A DNA stretch of 64,000 nt from Pseudoramibacter alactolyticus. Its GTDB lineage: Bacteria > Bacillota > Clostridia > Eubacteriales > Eubacteriaceae. Both the position numbers and the translations under genes were made by a program. Below, piece by piece: positions 15,264-23,940 of the stretch (its first letter is position 1; every line of letters starts with the position of its first letter). The DNA lies in NCBI RefSeq assembly GCF_050908235.1, contig NZ_CP194340.1; one strand, 5' to 3'. The notes beneath the pieces are model-generated. The model was not told the origin of the DNA. It made no database searches and was given only the letters and a program-made list of their open reading frames with translations.

Positions 15264-17286
15264 CGATCGCCGCAGACACCGCCTGCTTGCAGTCGAGAAT
15301 ATCCTTCTTCTCCAGATCGGCATAAAGTTCCCGATCGCCAAAGCTGCGCTGCAAATAATAATACAAATCGAGGAGACGGTGCTTTTTCTCCAGGGCATCC
15401 AGCCCGTCTCCGGGCTGACAGACTACCCGGGAAAGCCGGCCGAGCACCGGCCGACCGACCTGCACGTTGCGCATCGCCTGCTGCCAAATGGCGAGCATAT
15501 CCTCGTCATCTTCGGCAAAGGGAATGGTGATCGCCCGCAGCATCGAGATCTTGTCGAGGGGGCAGTGCTGCTCCAGCCACAGGCAGAGGGCAATCGCCCG
15601 GCTCATATCCGTCTTCTGATAGATGCCTTCGTCGGGCAGGCCCTGCCAATCCTGCATCGTCTCCGACAAAGGGCGGTCCATCTTCGCCAAAAACCGCGGC
15701 ATGGTCGTGCGCGCCGTCGCGATGGCCGGCGTTTCCCCGGCGAGCTGGCCCGCAATGCGCTCCCGGTCAAAACTCGCGTTGACCCAGCCCTTTTCGGCAT
15801 AGCCCCGGCGCCCGGCCCGACCGGCAATCTGCTTGACCTCGGGGATCGTCAGTTCGCGCTTTTCCACCCCGTCAAACTTGCGGGTCTCCAGGAAGACAAT
15901 GCGTTTCACCGGCAGATTCATGCCCATGCCGATCGCGTCCGTCGCGACCACCATATCCGTTTCTCCGCTCAGAAATTTATGGGTTTCCGCCCGGCGCGCC
16001 GCATAAGGCAACGCCCCGTAAATCACCGAGACACGCCGGCCCGCATCCTCGAGCATCGATGCTGCCTGCAATACCGAACGGCGAGAGAACACCACCAAGG
16101 CATCCCCAGGACGCACATCCTCCGGAAAGGCAACATCCCCCGGCTCCATCGCCAGGGGCGTCGCCCGCTCATGGGGCACCACCTCGAAACTGTCCCCGCA
16201 TTCTGTGACCAGCGCCCGCATCAGGGGCAGGGCCTCCGGCGCCATGCAGGCGTGCACCGTCGCCGCCGCGATGCCGAGCACCGCCTGGGTCCAGGCCCAA
16301 CCCCGTTCCCGATCGGCAATAAGCTGGCATTCGTCGATCACCGCCACATCATACACCTGTTCTTCCGACATCATCTCGATGGTGCTCGCCATGTGATTCG
16401 CGCCCGGGATGCGGTTCTCCTCCTCCCCGGTGACCATACTGCAGGCCACGCCGTCAGCATTCATCCGCTCCGCGATTTCCATCGCAAGCAGGCGCAGCGG
16501 CGCCAGATATACCCCGCGCAGCGCCGATTCGCAGGCCACGATCGCGTCGTGGGTTTTGCCGGAATTGGTGGGCCCCACGTGAAAAATAAAATGCCGGTTT
16601 AACTCCCGGGCCAGCGGAAAGAGATCCGGAATATGATCAGGAATGCGCCGAAGCAGCGCCTGCCGGGCCTGAAGCCGCTGGTGCACAAAGGGATAATGGG
16701 GATTTTTTCCCAGCTGCGCCAGAATATGCGCGACGCTGAACCCGCCGAAGATATCCGTCTCCAGCACCGTCTTCCACAGCCGGTCCAGGCGGCGGTCAAC
16801 CGTTTCTGTCACATCGACCCAATGCCCCCGGTCCGACACGAATTTTTTCTTGCCGACCAGCGCCGGATTCTGCTCGTCAAACAGCCGACGCAGCCGCTGA
16901 TGCCCCAGCTCCCGCCGGCCGTCAAAATAAAAATAGGCAAGGGGATCCCGCCCCCTGGCCTCCCAGCGGCGCAGTTCAAACTCCACCTGCTCGTCGATCG
17001 GACGGCGATGGCGAAAGGAGCCGGCAAACAGCCGCTGCGTGCTCAGCCTTTGGTCGTACACCGCCGCCGCAAGCCGCCGCACCGCTTCCCGCGTGGGATA
17101 AACGGCGGCACGCATCGCCCGCTTGATCCGTCCGTTTTCTTCGCTTTGGGCAAATTGCCGGCGCTTGGCCTTGCGCTGCTGACTGCTGTTGCACCGGCGG
17201 TGATGGCGGCGTTTCTTTGGTTTTGCCGCCTCAGCCGGCGTGGCTGTACCTTGTTGCTTTGTACTGTTTTGATGTTGATCCGGCAT
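15148..17286 (-). CDS. SUV3-like DExH RNA helicase with C-terminal zinc ribbon
   Basis: Superfamily 2 helicase resembling mitochondrial SUV3 (SUPV3L1). 712 aa. A basic N-terminus (1-60) is followed by a helical domain; motif I is GPTNSGKT near residue 240, motif II DECQ, motif V ATDAIGMGMNLP, and motif VI QIAGRAGRRG. The C-terminus carries CRICGKKLP and CDAC, a Cys4 ribbon. SUV3 proteins unwind RNA ahead of exoribonucleases, so a role in RNA turnover is likely. ATG at 17286 follows GGGAGGG. It is monocistronic; a minus-strand TATAAT lies at 17331-17336, but no good -35 is seen. Confidence 0.85.
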   Translation of the reverse strand: MPDQHQNSTKQQGTATPAEAAKPKKRRHHRRCNSSQQRKAKRRQFAQSEENGRIKRAMRAAVYPTREAVRRLAAAVYDQRLSTQRLFAGSFRHRRPIDEQVEFELRRWEARGRDPLAYFYFDGRRELGHQRLRRLFDEQNPALVGKKKFVSDRGHWVDVTETVDRRLDRLWKTVLETDIFGGFSVAHILAQLGKNPHYPFVHQRLQARQALLRRIPDHIPDLFPLARELNRHFIFHVGPTNSGKTHDAIVACESALRGVYLAPLRLLAMEIAERMNADGVACSMVTGEEENRIPGANHMASTIEMMSEEQVYDVAVIDECQLIADRERGWAWTQAVLGIAAATVHACMAPEALPLMRALVTECGDSFEVVPHERATPLAMEPGDVAFPEDVRPGDALVVFSRRSVLQAASMLEDAGRRVSVIYGALPYAARRAETHKFLSGETDMVVATDAIGMGMNLPVKRIVFLETRKFDGVEKRELTIPEVKQIAGRAGRRGYAEKGWVNASFDRERIAGQLAGETPAIATARTTMPRFLAKMDRPLSETMQDWQGLPDEGIYQKTDMSRAIALCLWLEQHCPLDKISMLRAITIPFAEDDEDMLAIWQQAMRNVQVGRPVLGRLSRVVCQPGDGLDALEKKHRLLDLYYYLQRSFGDRELYADLEKKDILDCKQAVSAAIVRRLKKAKRVYKRCRICGKKLPWNDPKRICDACYHKMV

Positions 17287-17390
17287 CCCGTCCCTCCCAT
17301 CATTTGTCTTGCTGCGCGTTGATGCGCCCTATTATACCACATGCTTTCGGATTCGCCCGGGCTATTCTGCCTGCTGTCTCGAAAGCACAT

Positions 17391-17425
17391 CAAAAAACCG
17401 TGCCCCAATGGACACGGTCTCTATT
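17391..17425 (-). terminator. Terminator of the radical SAM gene
   Basis: On the minus strand ACCGTG, 10-base loop, CACGGT, then six T. Confidence 0.75.
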
Positions 17426-17434
17426 TGATCGCCT

Positions 17435-18862
17435 TTAAGCGATATTGCTGTCTTCTTCCGCAAGCTCAGCCTGACGCGCGGCCGAAGCCTTTTCAAGGCG
17501 TTCTTTTTTCGCCTTGTAGCGGGCTTCTTCCGGACTGCCATCCCACATATCAGAAGCCACCGGTGCCCAATTTTCAGCGTATTCCTGGGTCTTGGCTACC
17601 AGATGGTCCACATCTTCCGGCGCTTCCAGATCGGTGGAGCGCGCCCCTGTCTTTTTGACCATTTCCGGCAGAATTTCCGGATTTTCGAGCATCGGGCAGG
17701 GCCTCAGCATGTTTTCATTGAAAGGCTGACCATCGTGATACGCCATGAACAGCGGAGACGTCAGCGCCTCAAGCAGGGTCTTTTCGTGGATATTCGAATC
17801 CGAATAATGGATAAATACGCAGGGATCGATGTCGCCATTGGCATTGATGTGCAGGTAACGGCGGCCGCCGGCAATACACCCGCCGACGTATTCCGCATCG
17901 TTCTGAAAATCCATGGCAAACAGCGGTTTGCGGTTGCGGTAGTCGCGGATGCGGCGATGCATTTCGATGCGCTGCTCCGGGGTGACCATCAGTTCCGGCG
18001 TCGCATTCATGCCAGTGGGCATGAAATGGAAATACCAGACAAAGAGCGCTCCCAAATCGATCATCTTATCGTAATACGCTTCCGAGGTGATCGATTCAAA
18101 ATTCTGCTTGGTATAGCAGCAGGAGAAGCCAAAGGGCAGATTTCTTTCCTTCAGACGCTTGGTCGCCGCAATCACCTTCTCGTAAACACCGTTGCCGCGG
18201 CGGCCGTCGGTGGCTTCTTCAAAACCCTCCAGGGAAATGGCCGGAATAAAATTGCCGACGCGCTTCATTTCATCCGCAAAATGGTCATCGAGCAAGGTGC
18301 CGTTGGTAAAGGACAGGAAGGTGCAATCGCTGTGCTTTTCGCAGAGCTTGATCAGATCATCCCGGCGCACCAGCGGTTCTCCACCGGTATAGATATACAT
18401 AAACACGCCGAGTTGCTTACCCTGCTCAATGATATCGTCAATTTCATCGAAGGTCAGGTTGAGTTTGTTGCCGTATTCCGCTGCCCAGCAGCCGGTGCAG
18501 TGCAGGTTGCAGGCCGATGTCGGGTCCAGCAGAATGGCCCAAGGCACATTACAGCCGTATTTATTGCGGTAATATTCCTGACGGTCCCAGCCGACCAGAT
18601 TGGCATTCATGAAGAAATTCACAAAAGCCTTTTTCAGAACGTTGTTATCCATCGTCACCACGCGGTTCACCAAAGAATGATAGGGATGGTTCGGGTCGTT
18701 AATCGCCGCTCTGATCGCGTTGCGCTGACCGACAAATTCGCCATGGGCAAATTTATCGACCCAGTTCATCACTTTCGGTAAATTCTTTTCCGGATTCTTG
18801 CCGAGCCAGCCAACGACTCGTTCAATCCCAAATTTTTGAAGATTGTACTTAAATGTTGCCAT
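17435..18862 (-). CDS. Radical SAM protein with extra C-terminal cysteines, substrate unknown
   Basis: 475 aa. The [4Fe-4S]-SAM motif CxxxCxxC is CNLHCTGC (Cys118, Cys122, Cys125), followed by the GGEP motif (YTGGEPLVRRDD). After the barrel, cysteines in GGCIAGGRRYLHINANG, DPCVFIH and RPCPMLENPE look like a SPASM/Twitch-type auxiliary cluster. The last 60 residues are charged and helical. No small precursor-peptide gene or peptidase is adjacent, so peptide maturation is not supported by context. The ~110-residue N-terminus before the barrel is unusually long. ATG at 18862 follows GAAGTGATG. An inverted repeat, ATTTTGG-N10-CCAAAAT (18933-18956), upstream may be an operator. Confidence 0.8.
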   Translation of the reverse strand: MATFKYNLQKFGIERVVGWLGKNPEKNLPKVMNWVDKFAHGEFVGQRNAIRAAINDPNHPYHSLVNRVVTMDNNVLKKAFVNFFMNANLVGWDRQEYYRNKYGCNVPWAILLDPTSACNLHCTGCWAAEYGNKLNLTFDEIDDIIEQGKQLGVFMYIYTGGEPLVRRDDLIKLCEKHSDCTFLSFTNGTLLDDHFADEMKRVGNFIPAISLEGFEEATDGRRGNGVYEKVIAATKRLKERNLPFGFSCCYTKQNFESITSEAYYDKMIDLGALFVWYFHFMPTGMNATPELMVTPEQRIEMHRRIRDYRNRKPLFAMDFQNDAEYVGGCIAGGRRYLHINANGDIDPCVFIHYSDSNIHEKTLLEALTSPLFMAYHDGQPFNENMLRPCPMLENPEILPEMVKKTGARSTDLEAPEDVDHLVAKTQEYAENWAPVASDMWDGSPEEARYKAKKERLEKASAARQAELAEEDSNIA

Positions 18863-19050
18863 AATTCATCACTTCTTTCGTTACATAATTCCATGATTTC
18901 AACACGTTCAAATAATACCGCACAATCGATTCATTTTGGCATAATTTTACCAAAATTTTAATTGTTTCTGTATTTTAACACTATAAATTTTCAAATGCAA
19001 GCAATCGCATCTGTTACTTTCCTTTTCTTAATGCCCCAAAGCCCTTATTC

Positions 19051-19079
19051 TTGACACTTTCACAGAATTCAACTATAAT
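19051..19079 (+). promoter_or_regulatory. Consensus promoter of the barstar gene
   Basis: TTGACA (19051-19056), exactly 17 bases, TATAAT (19074-19079): a perfect sigma-A promoter, so strong expression is expected. Confidence 0.9.
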
Positions 19080-19126
19080 TTATTATCAATTCAGAAAACT
19101 TAAACTTCACCACCAGGAGGCTTCTT

Positions 19127-19402
19127 ATGCGTGAATACAACTTAGAAGGTCGCAAGATGACCGATAAAACCCGAACCCACGAACACTTGGCCCACCGCCT
19201 TGAACTGCCGGACAGCTACGGCAGAAATCTCGACGCCCTTTGGGATGCACTGATGGCTATCCGCAAAACCAGCGTCATCAATTTTAACAATCCGGACGCC
19301 GCCGTCGAAAATCTGGGGCAATATGGAGAATTGCTGCTTCAGACCTTTAAAGACGCTGCCAGGGCCAATCACAAGGTCGTCCTGGAATTAGATGAAGATT
19401 AG
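19127..19402 (+). CDS. Barstar-family protein (RNase inhibitor fold), stand-alone
   Basis: 91 aa. The barstar pattern is clear: LEGRKMTDKTRTHEHLAHRL, then LPDSYGRNLDALWDALM, whose YGRNLDALWD segment is the family hallmark of the RNase-contacting helix, and a final beta strand KVVLELDED. Barstar inhibits extracellular barnase-type RNases inside the producing cell. No RNase gene lies within this window, so the partner is distant or the protein has another role. AGGAGG precedes the ATG. The promoter is a perfect consensus. Confidence 0.88.
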   Translation: MREYNLEGRKMTDKTRTHEHLAHRLELPDSYGRNLDALWDALMAIRKTSVINFNNPDAAVENLGQYGELLLQTFKDAARANHKVVLELDED

Positions 19403-19425
19403 TGCCGGTCTTATCCGCGCCTGTC

Positions 19426-19461
19426 AAAAAGAGGATCACATCAAAATGTGATCCTCTTTTT
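19426..19461. terminator. Bidirectional terminator between barstar and htpG
   Basis: GAGGATCACAT (19431-19441), loop CAAA-type, ATGTGATCCTC (19446-19456), flanked by five A and five T. Confidence 0.9.
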
Positions 19462-19483
19462 CATGCCCCCGCCTCAAGATCAC

Positions 19484-21424
19484 TCATTGCATCAATTCAC
19501 AAATGCGGTTGGAAAAAGCGACCGGATCTTCGATGGGCATCCCTTCGATGAGCAATGCCTGATCGTAAAGCAATTCCGCATAGGCTTTCAGACGCTCTTG
19601 ATCGTCCGCGTCAAAGGCGTGCTTAAGCCCTTCGAATACTTTGTGGTCTCCGTTGATTTCGAGCACCTTCTGCGCTTTCATATTGGCGTCCGGCTGCTGC
19701 CCCAAGGCCTTCGCCTGTTCCGTCAGCACCTTTTCCATTTCGAGGGAAAGACCCTCGCTGGATGCAAAGCACACCGGATGGCTCTTAAGCCGGGCCGACA
19801 GGCGCACATCCGCGACCTTATCGCCCAATGCTTCTTTAATGGCCGTCATCAAGTCTTTCGAAGCGTTAGTCTTTTCCTCGATGGCCTGTTTTTCATCGTC
19901 GCTCATTTCGATGCCGAGATCGTCTTCCGCTGTGGATTTAAAGGCTTTCCCGTCGTATTCCTGAAGCACCTTCAGCGCAAACTCATCCACCTCTTCGGTG
20001 CAGAAGAGCACCTCATAGCCCCTATCCATGAGCATTTCGTTCTGGGGCATCTTCTTGATCTTATCGATGGATTCCCCGACCGCATAATAAATATATTGCT
20101 GATCGTCCTTCATCCGGTCAGCATATTCCTTAAAGGTCACGGGCTTGTCTTCCGTCGAGCTGTGGAACATCACCAGATCTTTAAGCTTATCCTTGTTGCT
20201 GCCAAACTGATCGTAGATGCCGAATTTCAGGCGCAGGCCGAAGTTCTTGAAAAATTTTTCGTAGCCTTCCCGGTCCTTGAGCTGCATATCCTTGAGCTCG
20301 GCGATGATTTTCTTTTCGAGACGCTGGGCGATGGCCTTCAGCTGGCGGTCCTGCTGGAGCATTTCCCGGGAAATGTTGAGCGACAGATCCTGAGAATCCA
20401 CCAGGCCGTGCACAAATCCGAAGTAATCCGGCAGCAGATCCTCGCACTTGTCCATGATCAGCACGCCGGAGGAATAAAGCTGCAGGCCGCGCTTATAATC
20501 CTTGGCGTAAAAATTATAGGGCACCCGGGACGGAATGAAGAGCAGCGCGTTATAGGACAGCAGCCCTTCCACGCTCGTGGTGATGATCTTCTGCGGATCC
20601 TCCCAGTCCAGGAATTTATCCTTGTAGAACTGATTGTATTCTTCGGTGGTGACGTCCGATTTCTTGCGTTTCCAGATCGGCACCATCGAGTTGATGGTTT
20701 CATCTTCATGGGTCACGTTGTACTGCGGTTCGTAATCCTCCTGCTGCTTTTCTTCCTCGGTGGCCTCGATCAGCTCCCGCTTTTCCACCTTCATCACGAT
20801 GGGGTAGCGAATATAATCCGAATACCGTTTGATCAAATCGCGCAGGCGCCATTCTTCCAGGTATTCGCCGTATTTTTCGTCGTCGGTGTCGTCCATCAGA
20901 TACAAGGTGATGGTCGTCCCGACTTCCTCCTTTTCCGCCGGCTCGATGTCGTAGCCGTCGACCCCCTCCGATTCCCAGAGATAGGCCTGATCCGCGCCGT
21001 CGGCCCTGGTGAGCACGGTGATCTTCTTACTGACCATGAATGCGGAATAAAAGCCCACGCCGAACTGCCCGATGATGTCCAGCGCGTCGGTGCCGTCCGC
21101 CTCGGCGTTTTCGGTTTTAAATTCAAAGCTGCCGCTCTGGGCGATTACCCCGAGGTTATCCTCCAGCTCGTCGGCCGTCATGCCGATGCCGTTGTCTGCG
21201 ATGGTCAGCGTCCGGGCGTCTTTGTCCGGCGTCACGCGAATCGTGTAGTCATTGCGGTTTAAGCCCGTCTGTCCGGCGCTGCTCGCCTTAAAATAACGCT
21301 TATCGATGGCGTCGCTCGCGTTGGAAATGATTTCCCGCAGAAAAATCTCCTTGTTGGTGTAAATCGAATGGATCATCAGATCCAAAAGCCGTTTGGATTC
21401 CGCCTGAAATGCTTTTTTAGCCAT
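19484..21424 (-). CDS. htpG: HtpG, bacterial Hsp90 chaperone
   Basis: ATP-dependent homodimeric chaperone. The N-terminal GHKL ATPase shows EIISNASDAIDK (catalytic Glu and Mg-binding Asn), DNGIGM, and GQFGVGFYSAF; the middle domain includes LSLNISREMLQ with the conserved catalytic Arg, and the C-terminal dimerisation domain ends NRICELMQ. 646 aa, normal size. ATG at 21424 is preferred to a GTG four codons earlier. A CIRCE element overlapping its transcription start indicates HrcA control. Confidence 0.96.
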   Translation of the reverse strand: MAKKAFQAESKRLLDLMIHSIYTNKEIFLREIISNASDAIDKRYFKASSAGQTGLNRNDYTIRVTPDKDARTLTIADNGIGMTADELEDNLGVIAQSGSFEFKTENAEADGTDALDIIGQFGVGFYSAFMVSKKITVLTRADGADQAYLWESEGVDGYDIEPAEKEEVGTTITLYLMDDTDDEKYGEYLEEWRLRDLIKRYSDYIRYPIVMKVEKRELIEATEEEKQQEDYEPQYNVTHEDETINSMVPIWKRKKSDVTTEEYNQFYKDKFLDWEDPQKIITTSVEGLLSYNALLFIPSRVPYNFYAKDYKRGLQLYSSGVLIMDKCEDLLPDYFGFVHGLVDSQDLSLNISREMLQQDRQLKAIAQRLEKKIIAELKDMQLKDREGYEKFFKNFGLRLKFGIYDQFGSNKDKLKDLVMFHSSTEDKPVTFKEYADRMKDDQQYIYYAVGESIDKIKKMPQNEMLMDRGYEVLFCTEEVDEFALKVLQEYDGKAFKSTAEDDLGIEMSDDEKQAIEEKTNASKDLMTAIKEALGDKVADVRLSARLKSHPVCFASSEGLSLEMEKVLTEQAKALGQQPDANMKAQKVLEINGDHKVFEGLKHAFDADDQERLKAYAELLYDQALLIEGMPIEDPVAFSNRICELMQ

Positions 21425-21477
21425 AGTCCCACTCACTTTCCTTTTATATTGATTTGACCGCCGACCATCTCAGCTTA

Positions 21478-21504
21478 TTAGCAATCTCTCTCTTTGAGTG
21501 CTAA
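21478..21504. promoter_or_regulatory. CIRCE operator (HrcA site) upstream of htpG
   Basis: TTAGCAATC-N9-GAGTGCTAA matches the CIRCE consensus TTAGCACTC-N9-GAGTGCTAA with one mismatch. It lies over the predicted start of htpG transcription, which is the usual position for repression. Confidence 0.92.
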
Positions 21505-21508
21505 ACCC

Positions 21509-21536
21509 ATTATAACTATTCACCGCCAAAAAGCAA
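21509..21536 (-). promoter_or_regulatory. Promoter of htpG
   Basis: On the minus strand TTGCTT (21531-21536), a 16-base spacer and TATAAT (21509-21514); transcription would begin inside the CIRCE element. Confidence 0.75.
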
Positions 21537-21709
21537 TACGGATTGCCAATTTTTTCACCGATCACCCAATTTGTTTATCATTTTTTCAGCTTTTCAGCCG
21601 GCAGATTTTTTAATGCCGCCCAACCGCCGGCTTCCAGTGCTATAATAATAAAAAAGCGCCGGATCAGGCACTTATTGCAAGAAGATCTTTTATGCGTAAG
21701 GAGGTTTTT

Positions 21710-22480
21710 ATGAAAATCGCGATTATTACCGGTGCATCCAGCGGTTTGGGACGGGCTTTTGTCCGCCGGCTGGGCCGGGACACCGCCCTCGACGCCATTT
21801 GGGCCATCGCCCGGAACGAAGCCAACCTGCACGCCCTTGCCGCCCTCTCGGCGGTGCCCGTACGGGCGCTCCCCATGGATTTGACGGATGCCGACGCCAC
21901 TGCTCGGCTGACGGCCCTCCTCGCTGCCGAAAAACCAGTCGTCGACGTGCTGATCTGCGCGGCGGGCTTCGGCAAAATCGCCAAAACCGCCGAGCTTCTC
22001 CTCGCCGAGCAGACCAATATGATCGATCTGAACTGCCGCGCCGCCGTCGCCGTCACCGCCGCCTGTCTGCCCTATGTGCGAAAAGGCAGCCGCATCCTCG
22101 AAATCTGCTCCACTGCGGCTTTCCAGCCCATGCCCCGCCTCGGCGTTTATGCCGCGTCCAAGGCTTTTCTGCAAAGCTACACCAAAACCCTGCACCACGA
22201 GCTGCTGTGCTCGGGCGTTCACGTCACCGCGGTCTGCCCCTACTGGATCAAGGACACGGGGTTCATCCCCCGGGCGCAGGGGGATGACCGTCACAGCTAC
22301 GGACGTTTTTTCCTCGCCAGCCGCGCCGACACTATCGCCCGCTGGGCCCTCGTCGACAGCCGGCTGAATCTCTGGGTGTCCACCCCCGGACCGGTTTGCG
22401 CCATCCATCGGCTCATCGCCAAGTTTGTACCCCACTTTATCATGGTGCCGTTGATGGAACTACTGCGCCACGTGATTTAA
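21710..22480 (+). CDS. Short-chain dehydrogenase/reductase, substrate unknown
   Basis: 256 aa with the classical SDR signatures: cofactor site TGASSGLGRAF, CAAGFGK in place of NNAG, and catalytic YAASK with the upstream Ser in STAAFQP. The C-terminus is hydrophobic (VPHFIMVPLMELL), which may associate with membrane. AAGGAGG precedes the ATG at 21710. It is convergent with the HD hydrolase, with the two stop codons overlapping. The substrate cannot be read from sequence. Confidence 0.88.
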   Translation: MKIAIITGASSGLGRAFVRRLGRDTALDAIWAIARNEANLHALAALSAVPVRALPMDLTDADATARLTALLAAEKPVVDVLICAAGFGKIAKTAELLLAEQTNMIDLNCRAAVAVTAACLPYVRKGSRILEICSTAAFQPMPRLGVYAASKAFLQSYTKTLHHELLCSGVHVTAVCPYWIKDTGFIPRAQGDDRHSYGRFFLASRADTIARWALVDSRLNLWVSTPGPVCAIHRLIAKFVPHFIMVPLMELLRHVI

Positions 22481-23103
22481 CGGGTGGGCTTCCGGTCATC
22501 GATAATGCTGCCGTCCGCCACATGCGGCGCAATCATCGTCGCGTAGCAGTAATCCCAAAGAACCTGCGAACCTTCCGCGACTCGGGCGTTGCGCGCCATG
22601 ATTTGGGAGCGCTTCACACCCCGGCGACGCCAGCTTTTTCCGGCCACCGCATGGTTGAGCAGTGTTGGCTGCAGGCAGTCCAGAGTGTGAGCAAATTTGG
22701 CTTCCGGCGTCTCCCCCGCTTCAAATTCTTCCCACAGGCCGCGCAGCTGGATTCCTTGATCCGGCGGCAGCATCGCAAAAAGCCGGTCGGCTGCCGCCCG
22801 TTCCCGGGCCGCCTGGGTCCTCTTGGCCGCCTCGTCGTAAGCATAGGTATCTCCGGCGTCGATTTCCACCAGATCGTGACAGAGCACCATGGCCATGGTC
22901 CGCGTCACATCAATCGCCTCTTCGGCATATTCGCTCAGCACCAGCACCATCATGGCCAGATGCCAGGCATGCTCCGCATCGGTTTCCCGACGGGAATCAT
23001 CCGCGAGCCAGGTTTGACGCCGAATTGCCTTTTCCCGGTCGATGGCCAATACAAAATCCATCTGTTGCTGCAGGCGGTTGGTGATTTGTTTCGTCTTTTC
23101 CAT
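22477..23103 (-). CDS. HD-domain phosphohydrolase, YfbR/5'-nucleotidase-like
   Basis: 208 aa. The metal ligands are visible in DAEHAWHLAMM (His) and MVLCHDLVEIDAGD (the HD pair), with a later Asp in FAHTLDCLQP. The pattern matches HD-domain nucleotidases of the YfbR type that hydrolyse deoxynucleoside monophosphates. The start at 23103 follows GGGAG. It ends against the SDR gene. Confidence 0.82.
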   Translation of the reverse strand: MEKTKQITNRLQQQMDFVLAIDREKAIRRQTWLADDSRRETDAEHAWHLAMMVLVLSEYAEEAIDVTRTMAMVLCHDLVEIDAGDTYAYDEAAKRTQAARERAAADRLFAMLPPDQGIQLRGLWEEFEAGETPEAKFAHTLDCLQPTLLNHAVAGKSWRRRGVKRSQIMARNARVAEGSQVLWDYCYATMIAPHVADGSIIDDRKPTR

Positions 23104-23146
23104 TTTTTTCTCCCAATTAAACGATCCTTTTATCATCTTCAGACAT

Positions 23147-23191
23147 AAAAAAATTCTGTTTTCGGCAGGCTTTGCTGCTGAAAACAGAATA
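23147..23191 (-). terminator. Terminator of the glnHPQ operon
   Basis: On the minus strand a 16-base stem, ATTCTGTTTTC...GAAAACAGAAT, is followed by seven T. Confidence 0.9.
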
Positions 23192-23211
23192 TTAACGGCG
23201 CACCATGCACG

Positions 23212-23940
23212 TTAGAGAACCATATTCAGGAAATTTTGTGTTCTTTCGTTCTGCGGATTCCCAAAAACATCTTCCGGTTTGCCTTCTTCCACAATCACGC
23301 CCCCGTCAATAAAGATCACGCGGTCCGCCACTTCGCGAGCAAAACCCATCTCGTGGGTCACAACGACCATTGTCATCCCCTCCTGGGCGAGCTTTTTCAT
23401 CACATTAAGCACTTCGCCGACCATTTCCGGATCAAGGGCTGAAGTCGGTTCGTCAAAGAGCATCACATCCGGATTCATGGCCAGTGCCCGGGCAATGGCC
23501 ACACGCTGCTGCTGTCCGCCGGACAGTTGCTTCGGATAGGCATCGGCCTTGTCGAGCATTCCAACGCGTTCGAGCAGTTTTTCCGCCGTCTTGTCGGCCT
23601 CTTCCTGATTCATGAGTTTTAAAGAAACCGGCGCAAAGGTGACGTTCTTTTTAACCGTCATAAACGGAAAAAGATTGAACTGCTGGAAGACCATGCCGAT
23701 ATTGCGTCTGGCCTTGTTGATATCCACCTGCGGGTTGGTGATTTCCTGTTCGTCCACGACAATGGTACCGCCGGTCGCATCTTCCAGCGCGTTGATGCAG
23801 CGCAGCATGGTGCTCTTTCCGGAGCCGGAAGGGCCGATCACACAGACCACTTCACCCTCTTCCACCGTCATATCGATATTTTTAAGCACCTCCAGATCGT
23901 CAAAATGCTTCTTCAGATTTTTAATTTCAATCTTAGCCAT
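23212..23940 (-). CDS. glnQ: Polar amino-acid ABC transporter, ATPase subunit
   Basis: 242 aa. Walker A GPSGSGKST, Q-loop VFQQFNLFPFMTV, signature LSGGQQQR, Walker B VMLFDEPTSALDPE and switch VVTHEMGFA are all present. It belongs to the GlnQ/ArtP group of polar amino-acid importers. It overlaps glnP by eight bases and closes the operon, with a terminator 21 bases downstream. Confidence 0.93.
   Translation of the reverse strand: MAKIEIKNLKKHFDDLEVLKNIDMTVEEGEVVCVIGPSGSGKSTMLRCINALEDATGGTIVVDEQEITNPQVDINKARRNIGMVFQQFNLFPFMTVKKNVTFAPVSLKLMNQEEADKTAEKLLERVGMLDKADAYPKQLSGGQQQRVAIARALAMNPDVMLFDEPTSALDPEMVGEVLNVMKKLAQEGMTMVVVTHEMGFAREVADRVIFIDGGVIVEEGKPEDVFGNPQNERTQNFLNMVL

Noticed and set aside
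17435..18862. RiPP cluster around the radical SAM gene
   Set aside because: No short precursor-like frame with a ribosome site, peptidase or exporter is found within several kb.
19127..19402. Barstar as half of a local toxin-antitoxin pair
   Set aside because: The neighbours are a radical SAM gene and htpG, with terminators on both sides; no RNase is adjacent.
19448..21262. 604-codon open frame on the + strand
   Set aside because: It is antisense to htpG, shows no domain or ribosome site and arises from the GC-rich codon pattern of htpG.
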